The notes under the pieces: model-generated | Told to the model about the DNA's origin: nothing | What the model saw: only the letters and a program-made list of their open reading frames with translations | Databases searched by the model: none | Position numbers and translations under genes: made by a program | Part shown: positions 38,031 through 46,029 of the stretch, in pieces | Numbering within the stretch: the stretch's first letter is position 1 | Layout of the letters: every line of letters begins with the position of its first letter | Assembly: GCA_903231505.1 (NCBI GenBank) | Contig: CAFBRK010000155.1 | Coordinates: 53,963 to 117,962, forward strand | Origin: Olavius algarvensis associated proteobacterium Delta 3 | GTDB lineage: Bacteria > Desulfobacterota > Desulfobacteria > Desulfobacterales > CAFBRK01 | Direction of reading: 5' to 3' | Length of the DNA stretch: 64,000 bases

Positions 38031-41000
38031 ATGAAACGGACATTTTCTTTTATCGGCGTCATTGTCTTTTTGATCGTGGCGGTCATTCCGGCGACGGCTG
38101 CAGATCCCGTCGGCACGGCAACGTTCATCACGGGAAGGGTGGATATTACCCGTCCTGGAGCTGCCGCCGAGCCTCTTGACACCGGCGATGAGGTGTATGT
38201 CGGTGATATCGTTCGCACCAAAACAGGAGCAAAGGCTGAAATCCGTTTTGTCGATGAGAGCATTGTCCGTCTGGCGCAGCAAAGCCGCGTGGAAATCACC
38301 GAATATATGGTCAAAAAAGACGAACAACGTTCCCGGCTGAGCCTGTTTCGCGGAAAGCTGCAGAGCCTCGTGAAAAAGGTGGCGGGTCGCGCCTGGGGCA
38401 GAAACCAGCCCCATCGCTTTTTAATCCAGACCCCCACGGCCGTCTGTGGCGTCCGCGGCACCGATTTTTTTACCTGGTTCGCCAACGGGGTGACCGGGGT
38501 CGTCGTCACGGAGGGGGCATCGGAGGTGGCCGCGGGCGGTGATGACAGCCGCTCCCGGATCGTCAATGCGGGCCAGACCGGCATCGTGACGGACGCCCTG
38601 ACCATGCCGACGGTCCAGGCAACCGATCCGAGCGTGCTGGAACCCCTGCGGCAAGAGACCCTACCCAGCGAAGAAGAGGTCGCTGCAACGGAGGCCGAGG
38701 TGGAGGTGGTTCAGGCGGCGGTTCGTGAGAACATCGCCGAGACGCTTCAAGGGAACCAGACCAGGGATATGCAAACCGAAGGCACTGTGCGCGTCGCAAA
38801 TCCACCCTTAACGGTTGTTGCGGACACCGAAGGGGTACCCACTGCGATCAGCGAAGACCTCAAGCTCGCGGCCGTGGCGGTCATCGCCGAGGCCGCCACC
38901 CTGGTGGAAAGCGATCCATTCGATTTAACCGGGTCGGCATTTTTAACGGAAGCCACCCTGGAAGGATTTGTGGTTGAGCTGGAAAACGGAAGCCCGGAAG
39001 GAGAATTTACCCTGTCCGGCACTTTAGGGGATGACGTCACGGCACCGACGGTTATCGCCAAGAGCCAGCTGATTACGGGCGGAGCACCGGATGCACCCAC
39101 CCATGAGCCCATAACTGCCATCAAAGGCGCTTTGGTAACAGCCCTGGATGAACAGGCCGGCGCCTTTGCCGGCCAGCTCGGCGGGGTCAGCGGCACCTGG
39201 CGGGGGCTCTTTTTCAGCATTTATGCCCAACGGCCGTCGGCGGAAGGGGATCGGTATGACGCCGGGTATCTTTACGGTGATCCGGCCAGCAGCCAGGACC
39301 CCGCGGCCATTGGACCCGGGGGCGAGTTCAGCGCCGCGGGTAGTCTCATCCGCAGCGATGGCTTGGGCCAGATTCAGCTTTCAGGACCCGATGCGCCGGT
39401 CACCCTTGCCGATACGTTGTATGATCAATTCGTTTCCGGCGCACATGCCTACGTGCCACACCTCGCTGATGTGGATGTTGCGCCATGGATCACGGAGGGG
39501 AGTCATGCGTCACCGGTCAACAGACTGGTGCTGACCAACGGCAACCTGCTCGAGGTATGGCTCGAAACCCACTCCGGGGAAGGTTCCGGGCTCTATTCCA
39601 ATCCCTCTGGAGAATCTGCCTGGTCCGCCGATTACGGGCAGACGGACAACAGCACCTATTACATACTCGGCCGTGTTTCCGGAACAGACGACAAGGCCGG
39701 GAGTCCGGCGGCCGGCGACACCGGGCATGTATCCATCAGCGGCAACCTCGGATTTCTGGACCAAACCCATCTGGGGAATATCCTGGTGGAACATCGCGGG
39801 ACCTACACCCGTGGCTACGGCGATAGCACGATGCTCGATGCGGGTGACATGACTTCGGATGTCTCCGGGTATCCCTACAACAGTGTCACCGCCGGGGCGT
39901 TCACCAAAACCCCCCTGGCGTTTAACGGACAGGCCACCGGAGAATTGGCCTATTTTGACGGCAGCCGTTTTTTTACCATCAGTGGGCCGCCGAACCTTGT
40001 CGGGCTCATCGGCGGCACCGCCGATACCTTGTTTAGCGGCACGCCAACGGCCGTTACCATGATGGGATCCAATGACCCCCATGCCTCCGGAAACCAGCCG
40101 CTGCTGATGTACGGCTCCGGCGTAATCCTGGACGGTGCCAACGGGTTGATCTCCGGAGGGAATGACGCCGGGAATTACTACGGCTACATGGTGGGCATCT
40201 GGCGGGACGCGACGATCCGCGCCAGTGCCTACGCGTTATATATCGACGGTGCCAACACGGCCGGAATTCTTTCCGGAGCTGCGACCGGATCCTATGTTGC
40301 CGGCAATCCGGGCCTGAACCGGTGGCGGGCAGACGGCTCCCTCGCGGCTACTCCGGTCGAGTCGAGCACCGTGGCGCCGGGGGACCTGAGCGCGTCGCTG
40401 TTAACCGACCAATTCAAGGGAGACAGCGGGGTGGGACGCTTCGCCGGGAACGGCACGCTGGATGTTCAGGTGTCCGTCGGGGACCCGATCCGTATTAGCG
40501 ATCAGGATTGGGGTGTCTGGAATGGGGCCTTTGGCGGTCATTATGACGGTGATACCGATGGTGCCTGGTCGGCGGCCCTGGGCGGCGAGCTGGATGAGTC
40601 CCACGGCAGTACGTTTGACCCGGACGGGTACTGGGTCGGTGAGATCCTCGGGAACCCCTGGGAAGGGACAGACCTTTCGGGCGTTTACCGGGCCGACGCC
40701 GTCGGCGATACGGCGCTGTACTCCTATACCGGAGAAATTTTGGGATCCCACTGGGACACCGGTGCGTCCGGGGACTGGCAGGCGGCGGGCATCGGTACAT
40801 ATGTGATGCAGCCCCTGACGTTCAACGGCAGCTGGGGCCCGGCCAGTCTCTATTCGAGTGACGGCAGTTCATATGTTGTCGAAGGGACCGCCGGCGGAAA
40901 GGCCGGTTTCATCGACAGGGGAGGGCATCTTTATGACATGACGGCCGTCGGTCCGTTCTCCTATTCCGCAGGGGGCGGTTCCTCATACCTGTGGCGCTCG

Positions 41001-42152
41001 TTTCTGTCCGGGCAAGAGACCGGCAAGACCGGCCTCCTGAAGGGATTTACCGGCGGCCTGTGGCGGCTGTCCGCGGCCGACCCGGACATGGGGGCGCTGA
41101 AGGGGGACGCCGCCTTCCTGTTCATCACCCAGAGCGGGGAGATGGGACTGATGACCGGCGACGCGATCGGCACCTACCTCGAAACCGATACGGTCGGGGA
41201 TGACGGATTTTTTATAGCCGAAAGCCTGCTGGCGGAGGCGCCGATGGCCAGCACCATTTCCCCGTCCGATTATTATCTGCCCACCGGCCCGGTCGCCATA
41301 AATTACACGCAGGCCGGCGGAAACGTAGCGCTGGCAGGGATCATGAGCTCCGAACTGCGGTTTCAACCCTCGTCGTTGCTATTTCCGGCTCAAGACTGGG
41401 GCGTTTGGGAATCCTATATGTTCGGTACCGGCCTGACCGAAGACAATTGGGACGTCAGCCTGGTTCGTAATTCACCCCATGCCGACCAGTGGGTGGAAGC
41501 CTTTGGCACCCGAGACACGGTGACCGGTGAGCTTTCCGGAAACGCTCCGGGCGCCTGGGTGGATCTGCAACATGCGGCTACGGGTGTGACCGGCGGTGAG
41601 GTCAAGGGAACCTTCAACCCCAGCGACTGGCAGGCGGTGGCCATCGGCAGCTTCATCGATACACATAAATTCATGGACATGCTGGCGACCAACAAGGCGG
41701 CTCTGGAGCAGCTGAATATTCCAACTGTGGAAATCGGGCGGGCAAATCTGGAAATGTCCCCCGAGAGCTCGCACAGTGCCTCTCTCACGGATGCGTACAT
41801 GAAAAACGTCGTTTTCTTCGACTACGCCCAGAGCGCTGCACAACCACGAATTTTTGCCACTGATGAGGTCGGTGGGAGTTATTCAGGATGTGTTTCTCCG
41901 GGAGATTACGCCACGGTATCCGGAAACGGTCTCGAGGCGAGGATCACAATGGATAAATTTGAGGCCTCCGGAGGCAATTGGGGTGCCCATGTCCAAGGTG
42001 GGGGACCCTACTCCGGCACCGGCACCATGGACGGACAACGGATATGGATAGAAGGCGGCGCAGCAGGGACGGTGGACACCGCCACACGCTTTAGCGGCAC
42101 GGCGGCCGGTGTCGCCGGAATCGGAAATAACCCCTATATTCCCGAGGATTAA
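38031..42152 (+). CDS. Large FecR-domain secreted or periplasmic protein
   Basis: 1373 residues from the ATG at 38031 (GGAGG upstream). An upstream in-frame ATG at 38004 is less likely because it would bury the signal peptide. A signal peptide (KRTFSFIGVIVFLIVAVIPATA) is followed by a FecR domain at about 30-165 containing FLIQTPTAVCGVRGTDF, typical of the family. A Glu-rich linker follows, then roughly 1000 residues of Gly/Ser/Thr/Asp-rich sequence with recurring DWGVW and G.(W/Y)...G elements that look like repeated beta-structure. FecR domains of this kind occur in large envelope or surface proteins and not only in iron signalling. No FecA/FecI partner is nearby. A terminator follows the gene at 42178. 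Confidence 0.85.
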   Translation: MKRTFSFIGVIVFLIVAVIPATAADPVGTATFITGRVDITRPGAAAEPLDTGDEVYVGDIVRTKTGAKAEIRFVDESIVRLAQQSRVEITEYMVKKDEQRSRLSLFRGKLQSLVKKVAGRAWGRNQPHRFLIQTPTAVCGVRGTDFFTWFANGVTGVVVTEGASEVAAGGDDSRSRIVNAGQTGIVTDALTMPTVQATDPSVLEPLRQETLPSEEEVAATEAEVEVVQAAVRENIAETLQGNQTRDMQTEGTVRVANPPLTVVADTEGVPTAISEDLKLAAVAVIAEAATLVESDPFDLTGSAFLTEATLEGFVVELENGSPEGEFTLSGTLGDDVTAPTVIAKSQLITGGAPDAPTHEPITAIKGALVTALDEQAGAFAGQLGGVSGTWRGLFFSIYAQRPSAEGDRYDAGYLYGDPASSQDPAAIGPGGEFSAAGSLIRSDGLGQIQLSGPDAPVTLADTLYDQFVSGAHAYVPHLADVDVAPWITEGSHASPVNRLVLTNGNLLEVWLETHSGEGSGLYSNPSGESAWSADYGQTDNSTYYILGRVSGTDDKAGSPAAGDTGHVSISGNLGFLDQTHLGNILVEHRGTYTRGYGDSTMLDAGDMTSDVSGYPYNSVTAGAFTKTPLAFNGQATGELAYFDGSRFFTISGPPNLVGLIGGTADTLFSGTPTAVTMMGSNDPHASGNQPLLMYGSGVILDGANGLISGGNDAGNYYGYMVGIWRDATIRASAYALYIDGANTAGILSGAATGSYVAGNPGLNRWRADGSLAATPVESSTVAPGDLSASLLTDQFKGDSGVGRFAGNGTLDVQVSVGDPIRISDQDWGVWNGAFGGHYDGDTDGAWSAALGGELDESHGSTFDPDGYWVGEILGNPWEGTDLSGVYRADAVGDTALYSYTGEILGSHWDTGASGDWQAAGIGTYVMQPLTFNGSWGPASLYSSDGSSYVVEGTAGGKAGFIDRGGHLYDMTAVGPFSYSAGGGSSYLWRSFLSGQETGKTGLLKGFTGGLWRLSAADPDMGALKGDAAFLFITQSGEMGLMTGDAIGTYLETDTVGDDGFFIAESLLAEAPMASTISPSDYYLPTGPVAINYTQAGGNVALAGIMSSELRFQPSSLLFPAQDWGVWESYMFGTGLTEDNWDVSLVRNSPHADQWVEAFGTRDTVTGELSGNAPGAWVDLQHAATGVTGGEVKGTFNPSDWQAVAIGSFIDTHKFMDMLATNKAALEQLNIPTVEIGRANLEMSPESSHSASLTDAYMKNVVFFDYAQSAAQPRIFATDEVGGSYSGCVSPGDYATVSGNGLEARITMDKFEASGGNWGAHVQGGGPYSGTGTMDGQRIWIEGGAAGTVDTATRFSGTAAGVAGIGNNPYIPED

Positions 42153-42177
42153 GACCGCCTGTCATGACGTAAATTCA

Positions 42178-42208
42178 GGGCGCACATGGTCAGCGTGCGC
42201 TCTTTTTT
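42178..42208 (+). terminator. Rho-independent terminator after the FecR gene
   Basis: GGGCGCAC (42178-42185) pairs with GTGCGCTC (42195-42202) across a 9-base loop. Six T follow. Confidence 0.85.
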
Positions 42209-42225
42209 GTGCGACATAGCCTACT

Positions 42226-42275
42226 ATAGCGATTTTCAGAATTCCGTTCCGAAACCTGACTCAAGATCCAGGGCG
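42226..42275 (+). repeat. Direct repeat, copy 1 (flanks the GT39 gene)
   Basis: About 50 bp, with only a few mismatches to 44301-44350 in the same orientation. It contains CAGAATTCCGTTCCGAAACC followed by TGACTCAAG. The two copies bracket the glycosyltransferase gene. Confidence 0.85.
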
Positions 42276-42294
42276 ACACCGCCCACAGGTTGGT

Positions 42295-42324
42295 TTGCCG
42301 GGTGCCTGTCCAATCTGATATAAT
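42295..42324 (+). promoter_or_regulatory. Candidate promoter giving a leaderless transcript
   Basis: A perfect TATAAT at 42319-42324 lies 8 bases before the ATG at 42333, with TTGCCG 18 bases upstream of it (42295-42300). There is no ribosome-binding site before the ATG. Transcription from this -10 would start at or within a base or two of the start codon. Confidence 0.5.
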
Positions 42325-42332
42325 GCGTTCCC

Positions 42333-44162
42333 ATGCACCAGATTTCCCCGGCATCGGGTTTTATCCGTAAGCTGTCCCCATTCATCGAGCGGCAATTTGT
42401 TCCGATTCTGTCGCTGATCCTGTTTATTGGACTTCTGCTGAGGATCTTCGCGCTTCTCGACCTGAAGAACAGCATCTATTTTGACTTCATGCTGTGGGAC
42501 GAGCGATTCTATCATGATTGGGCCACAGATATTGCCGAGGGCTCCCGCCAATATGGCCGTGTCTACGGGTTCGCGCCTCTGCCGGCCTACTTCATGGCGC
42601 TGATCTATTGGATATTCTCTCCGGACATTGTCTTAATCCGTTATGCGAATATCGCTTTAGGAACACTCACCTGCTTTTTGATTTACCTGATCGGTGACCG
42701 GATGGGCAATCGGATGCTGGGACTGTTTGCAGCCCTGATCGCCTGTTTTTACGAGCCGTTTATCTTCTACAGCATCGTACCGCTGAAAACCGCACTCTCC
42801 ATCTTTCTCTTTAGCGCAACCATCTATTTTCTTCTCGCGTTGTTTGACTCAAAATCGATCCCGAACGCCTTTTTGATCGGGGTCACCTTGGGTCTTCTGG
42901 CCAATGTTCAATCCAACGCCGTCGTATGGGTGCCGTTTCTGGCGCTGGTTATCGTATGGGTGCGTTTCCAGGGGAAGGCCACATTACGAGTGGTGGGCGC
43001 ACTTCTGGTGTTGTATGCGGCCGGGCTGGCCCTTTCCTGGGCGCCGTTTGTAGTCCGCAATGACATGGCCGCCGGAGAGGTTCAGCCCACAACTTCCCAG
43101 GCCGGATTTAATCTCTATCTGAGCAACCAGATCGACTACTCCGATGGCGTCCAGTTTGCCACCACAGTCCCCACCGATCGGGGCATTCAGTTTACCATCG
43201 AGGCGAGCCGACGTGTGCAACGAGCCCTGAGCGCCGGCGAGGCGTCCCGATACTGGACCCGACAGCTGCTCAACAGTGTAAAGCAGAAGCCTTGGGAACA
43301 CACGAAGCTGCTCCTTAACAAGTTCCTGCTGTTATTCAACTGGTTCGAACCCGGGGACCACTACGACATCGGATTCACCAGTAAATATGTCCCCTTTTTT
43401 CGAATACCGTTTATTACCTTCTGGATGGTGCTTCCCTTTGGCATTGCCGGAATGGCTCTGTCGGCGGCCGGGTCCAGAAAGCTGGCGGCACTGGCGCTGA
43501 TCTTCTGTATGTATTCGGCGACGTTGGTTCTCTTCTTCACCAGCATACGGATACGGCTGCCCATGCTTGTCTTTCTGATTCCGTTTGCCGTGCTCGGAAT
43601 TAAGAATTTTTGGGAAGCGCTTTTAGACAAACGTCGTAAGAAAGTCTTCGGATATCTTCTCGTTGTTTTACTGATTGGGATCGTCGAATTTCTTCCCCTT
43701 CACAACACCAGGGACATGACCGCTTTTTTAAACACCCATGCGGCGATCATCTCATCCCAGGGAGATACCGAGGGGGCGATCCCGTTCTGGGAGGCCTCCT
43801 CCAATCTGGAAGGCCGCTATTCCGCGTATGCCAACCTCTCGCTGACGGATGTTTACCTGATGAACCGAAGCTTCTACAAAGCCGCTGATTACCTGGACCG
43901 GGTTTCAGATGACTCGTTTGCCGCCGCATTAAAGTATGAAAAGCTGGGCGACTTTCTGGTGATCCGGAGAAAGGGGAGGAAGGCGATCAGCGCCTACCGG
44001 AAAGCCCTTCATTACAACCAGGGCCTGCGCCGCCCCCGGGTGAAACTCATCAAGATGTACACTGCCGACAACCCGGTCGCCGCCCAGGTGGAATACGAAA
44101 AACTTCAGTACATCGCTTCGTTCTATGATCGGTTTGAACAAGAGCGGAAAACGAACCATTAA
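42333..44162 (+). CDS. GT39/ArnT-like membrane glycosyltransferase with C-terminal TPR region
   Basis: 609 residues. About ten hydrophobic segments lie between residues 25 and 450. In the first large loop the sequence is MLWDERFYHDWA, whose Asp-Glu pair is the catalytic signature of PMT/ArnT-type transferases that use polyprenyl-phosphate sugars on the periplasmic face. Residues about 465-609 are soluble and TPR-like (EGAIPFWEASSNLEGRYSAY, GRKAISAYRKALHYNQGLRR). The product could glycosylate a surface protein, LPS or exopolysaccharide. The acceptor is unknown. The gene stands alone, bracketed by 50-bp direct repeats, with a TATAAT right before the start codon and no ribosome site. Confidence 0.85.
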   Translation: MHQISPASGFIRKLSPFIERQFVPILSLILFIGLLLRIFALLDLKNSIYFDFMLWDERFYHDWATDIAEGSRQYGRVYGFAPLPAYFMALIYWIFSPDIVLIRYANIALGTLTCFLIYLIGDRMGNRMLGLFAALIACFYEPFIFYSIVPLKTALSIFLFSATIYFLLALFDSKSIPNAFLIGVTLGLLANVQSNAVVWVPFLALVIVWVRFQGKATLRVVGALLVLYAAGLALSWAPFVVRNDMAAGEVQPTTSQAGFNLYLSNQIDYSDGVQFATTVPTDRGIQFTIEASRRVQRALSAGEASRYWTRQLLNSVKQKPWEHTKLLLNKFLLLFNWFEPGDHYDIGFTSKYVPFFRIPFITFWMVLPFGIAGMALSAAGSRKLAALALIFCMYSATLVLFFTSIRIRLPMLVFLIPFAVLGIKNFWEALLDKRRKKVFGYLLVVLLIGIVEFLPLHNTRDMTAFLNTHAAIISSQGDTEGAIPFWEASSNLEGRYSAYANLSLTDVYLMNRSFYKAADYLDRVSDDSFAAALKYEKLGDFLVIRRKGRKAISAYRKALHYNQGLRRPRVKLIKMYTADNPVAAQVEYEKLQYIASFYDRFEQERKTNH

Positions 44163-44202
44163 CGGAATTCTACAAGAAAAAGAAGAGGTCGGGATAGGGG
44201 CG

Positions 44203-44226
44203 GTTTGCCGGTTTGCCTGTTGGCCG
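44203..44226 (+). repeat. Short GTTNGCCC octamer array (three units)
   Basis: GTTTGCCG, GTTTGCCT and GTTGGCCG lie head to tail in the gap after the glycosyltransferase gene. A CCCGC-ATG-GCGGG hairpin follows about 25 bp later. Confidence 0.7.
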
Positions 44227-44300
44227 GGGCGCTAATGGAACCTGTCATTTGCCCCGCATGGCGGGACGCCAGTGATCGTACTTATCTTCTTTGAGCTTTT

Positions 44301-44350
44301 ATATCGATTGTCAGAATTCCGTTCCGAAACCTGACTCAAGGTCCAGGGTG
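44301..44350 (+). repeat. Direct repeat, copy 2 (flanks the GT39 gene)
   Basis: Near-identical to 42226-42275 in the same orientation. It lies between the convergent glycosyltransferase and zinc-ribbon genes. Confidence 0.85.
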
Positions 44351-44417
44351 TGGACCCTACCTTCAATCGGAACATAGTTATGGCAACTGCTATAGATTTG
44401 AACATTCAGCTCATGTT

Positions 44418-45644
44418 CTATAAATTCGTAGAAAGTCTCAACTGATTTTTGTTAATCGCCACGTGTAACGTCGGGTGCGTATAATCATGGTGCTTTTCGA
44501 TAAAGGGGACATAGACCAGGACAAAGCTGATCGGTTTGACCCGGATCGCCTCAAGCAGCTTTTGGACTCGCTGCTTCGGCCTGATGAATGTCGCCAGGTT
44601 GATCTTGATCGTCTCCAGGGCCTCCCGGATCGGCAGATTGACCGAATAAATACGCCCATTGGGCAGCGCTTCGTCGAGGGGATCCCGGGACTGGGACAGC
44701 GTCATGTCTTTGAGTAGTCGAAGAAACGTGTTGGGGCGAACCTTGAATGCCGGGGCCCAGAAGCGGAAACCCATCTTTTTCCAATCTTCCTGGATGACCT
44801 TGGGCAGGTTGGCTACCTTGACAAGATCTGCATAGGTAAAAAGCTCAAGTCCGGAAATATCTGCTTTTATGCGCCAGAACGGCAGATATGTGACATTATC
44901 CTGCACATTCGGCACATGGCCGAAGCGGATTTTCTTGAAGCCCTGATTTCCCTCCATCCATGCGCTATCACAGTTTTTGCAATGAAGCACGAGGGAATCG
45001 CGATCCCCGACGAGATCCCAACCGCAGCCGGGGCACAGGGTCGGAAGAAAATGGATGCTTTTTTCCGGGGTACCGCCGGGCAACGTCTCAATATGAAAGT
45101 CATCCGGGAGGGCTCTCGGCAACGGCTCGTTCAAGACGGCGTCGTAGGGCCTCCCGTTGAGGTAGTACGGCGAATAGACAAGACTCAGGGATTCACCGAT
45201 ATGGGCGCTGTGAAGAATCGGTTTTGGCATGGTACCGGTAAAACGGCGCGTGAATTTTTCCATGACCGTGTGCATGGGAACGGCGGGGGTAAGAAATCGT
45301 CCTTCCAGGTCGGATGTGACAAACCGTAATTTCAGCGCCTGACTGCGGAATCCCAATGAAATGGGAAAGACGGGGGCTTCGATCGCCTGATAGCTGAGAT
45401 CCATAAACTTGTGACCCACTCCGGCGGGGCCGCATGAGAAGAACATACCTTTGAATCGCCAGAAGGGAAAATAGATCAGGGTCTGGTTTGCCGGTGCTTT
45501 GCTCGGCAGCGCATACTGAAAGTAGCCATTGGGGACCAGGTAGGATTTTACCCGGCAGAAATTGCAGGTAAACAGGCGATCTGTCTCTTCCAGTGTCGCC
45601 GAAGCCCCGCACTGAGGGCATTGGTGGTCGATGAGAAAACGGAT
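44418..45644 (-). CDS. Zinc-ribbon protein with duplicated PFWR module; apparent AUC start
   Basis: 408 residues if translation begins at the ATC at 45644-45642. Coding-quality sequence with a first zinc ribbon (Cys9, 12, 27, 30: CPQC...CNFC) extends upstream of the first in-frame ATG (45446). Between the upstream in-frame TAA and this ATC there is no ATG, GTG, TTG or CTG codon, yet AGGAG sits exactly 7 bases before the ATC. A second zinc ribbon (Cys204, 207, 222, 225: CPGC...CKNC) is followed, like the first, by a Y(F/L)PFWR(F/I)K element, so the protein is an internally duplicated ribbon-PFWR unit. Function unknown. It lies 385 bp downstream of the SPFH/zinc-ribbon gene on the same strand. 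Confidence 0.8.
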   Translation of the reverse strand: MRFLIDHQCPQCGASATLEETDRLFTCNFCRVKSYLVPNGYFQYALPSKAPANQTLIYFPFWRFKGMFFSCGPAGVGHKFMDLSYQAIEAPVFPISLGFRSQALKLRFVTSDLEGRFLTPAVPMHTVMEKFTRRFTGTMPKPILHSAHIGESLSLVYSPYYLNGRPYDAVLNEPLPRALPDDFHIETLPGGTPEKSIHFLPTLCPGCGWDLVGDRDSLVLHCKNCDSAWMEGNQGFKKIRFGHVPNVQDNVTYLPFWRIKADISGLELFTYADLVKVANLPKVIQEDWKKMGFRFWAPAFKVRPNTFLRLLKDMTLSQSRDPLDEALPNGRIYSVNLPIREALETIKINLATFIRPKQRVQKLLEAIRVKPISFVLVYVPFIEKHHDYTHPTLHVAINKNQLRLSTNL

Positions 45645-45665
45645 GGGAAGACTCCTGTTCTGCCG

Positions 45666-45761
45666 GTTAGCCCGTTGGCCTGCGGGCTCCTTAACCGGTT
45701 AGCCCGTTGACCGGTTTGCCAGTGCGCCCGTGGACCCGTATTCCCGTTCGCTGGTTTAGCC
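45666..45761 (+). repeat. GTTNGCCC octamer array (12 units)
   Basis: Twelve 8-bp units in phase (GTTAGCCC, GTTGGCCT, GCGGGCTC, CTTAACCG, GTTAGCCC, GTTGACCG, GTTTGCCA ...). It lies just upstream of the zinc-ribbon gene's AGGAG site. Confidence 0.85.
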
Positions 45762-45943
45762 GGTTAGTCCCGCTGTGGCGGGATTGGCCGGTTTGCCCAC
45801 CCAATGCATTCAAACGCGTAAGCATTCGAGAACAGGGGTATTGGAGTACTGGAGTAATGGATTCCTTCAGATCCTGGTATCCCATCACTCCATCACTCCA
45901 GTTCTTCAGATCCCCTGCATCCAGCCCGCCAAAGGCGGACAAG

Positions 45944-46027
45944 CATCCAGCATCCAGAAACCAGCATCGAGTATCCAGCATCCAGTATCGAGTATCCAGA
46001 ATCCAGCACCGAGCATCCAGGATCCGG
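45944..46027 (+). repeat. CATCCAG heptamer array (12 units)
   Basis: Twelve 7-bp units in strict phase (CATCCAG, CATCCAG, AAACCAG, CATCGAG, TATCCAG, CATCCAG, TATCGAG ...), ending three bases before the SPFH stop codon. Confidence 0.93.
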
Positions 46028-46029
46028 AT

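Larger units (their letters stand above)
45645..46029. repeat. Repeat-filled intergenic region between zinc-ribbon and SPFH genes
   Basis: 385 bp without a gene. Twelve GTTNGCCC-type octamers lie at 45666-45761. A TCCCGC-TGTG-GCGGGA hairpin is near 45768. ATTGGAGT-like 8-bp units lie near 45840-45865, and twelve CATCCAG-type heptamers at 45944-46027 end just before the SPFH stop codon. Open frames across it only translate the repeats. Confidence 0.85.

Noticed and set aside
45193..45621. 142-codon minus-strand frame beginning MPSVRGFGDTG
   Set aside because: It overlaps the zinc-ribbon gene in another frame. The zinc-ribbon frame has matching Cys motifs and a duplicated PFWR element; this one has neither.
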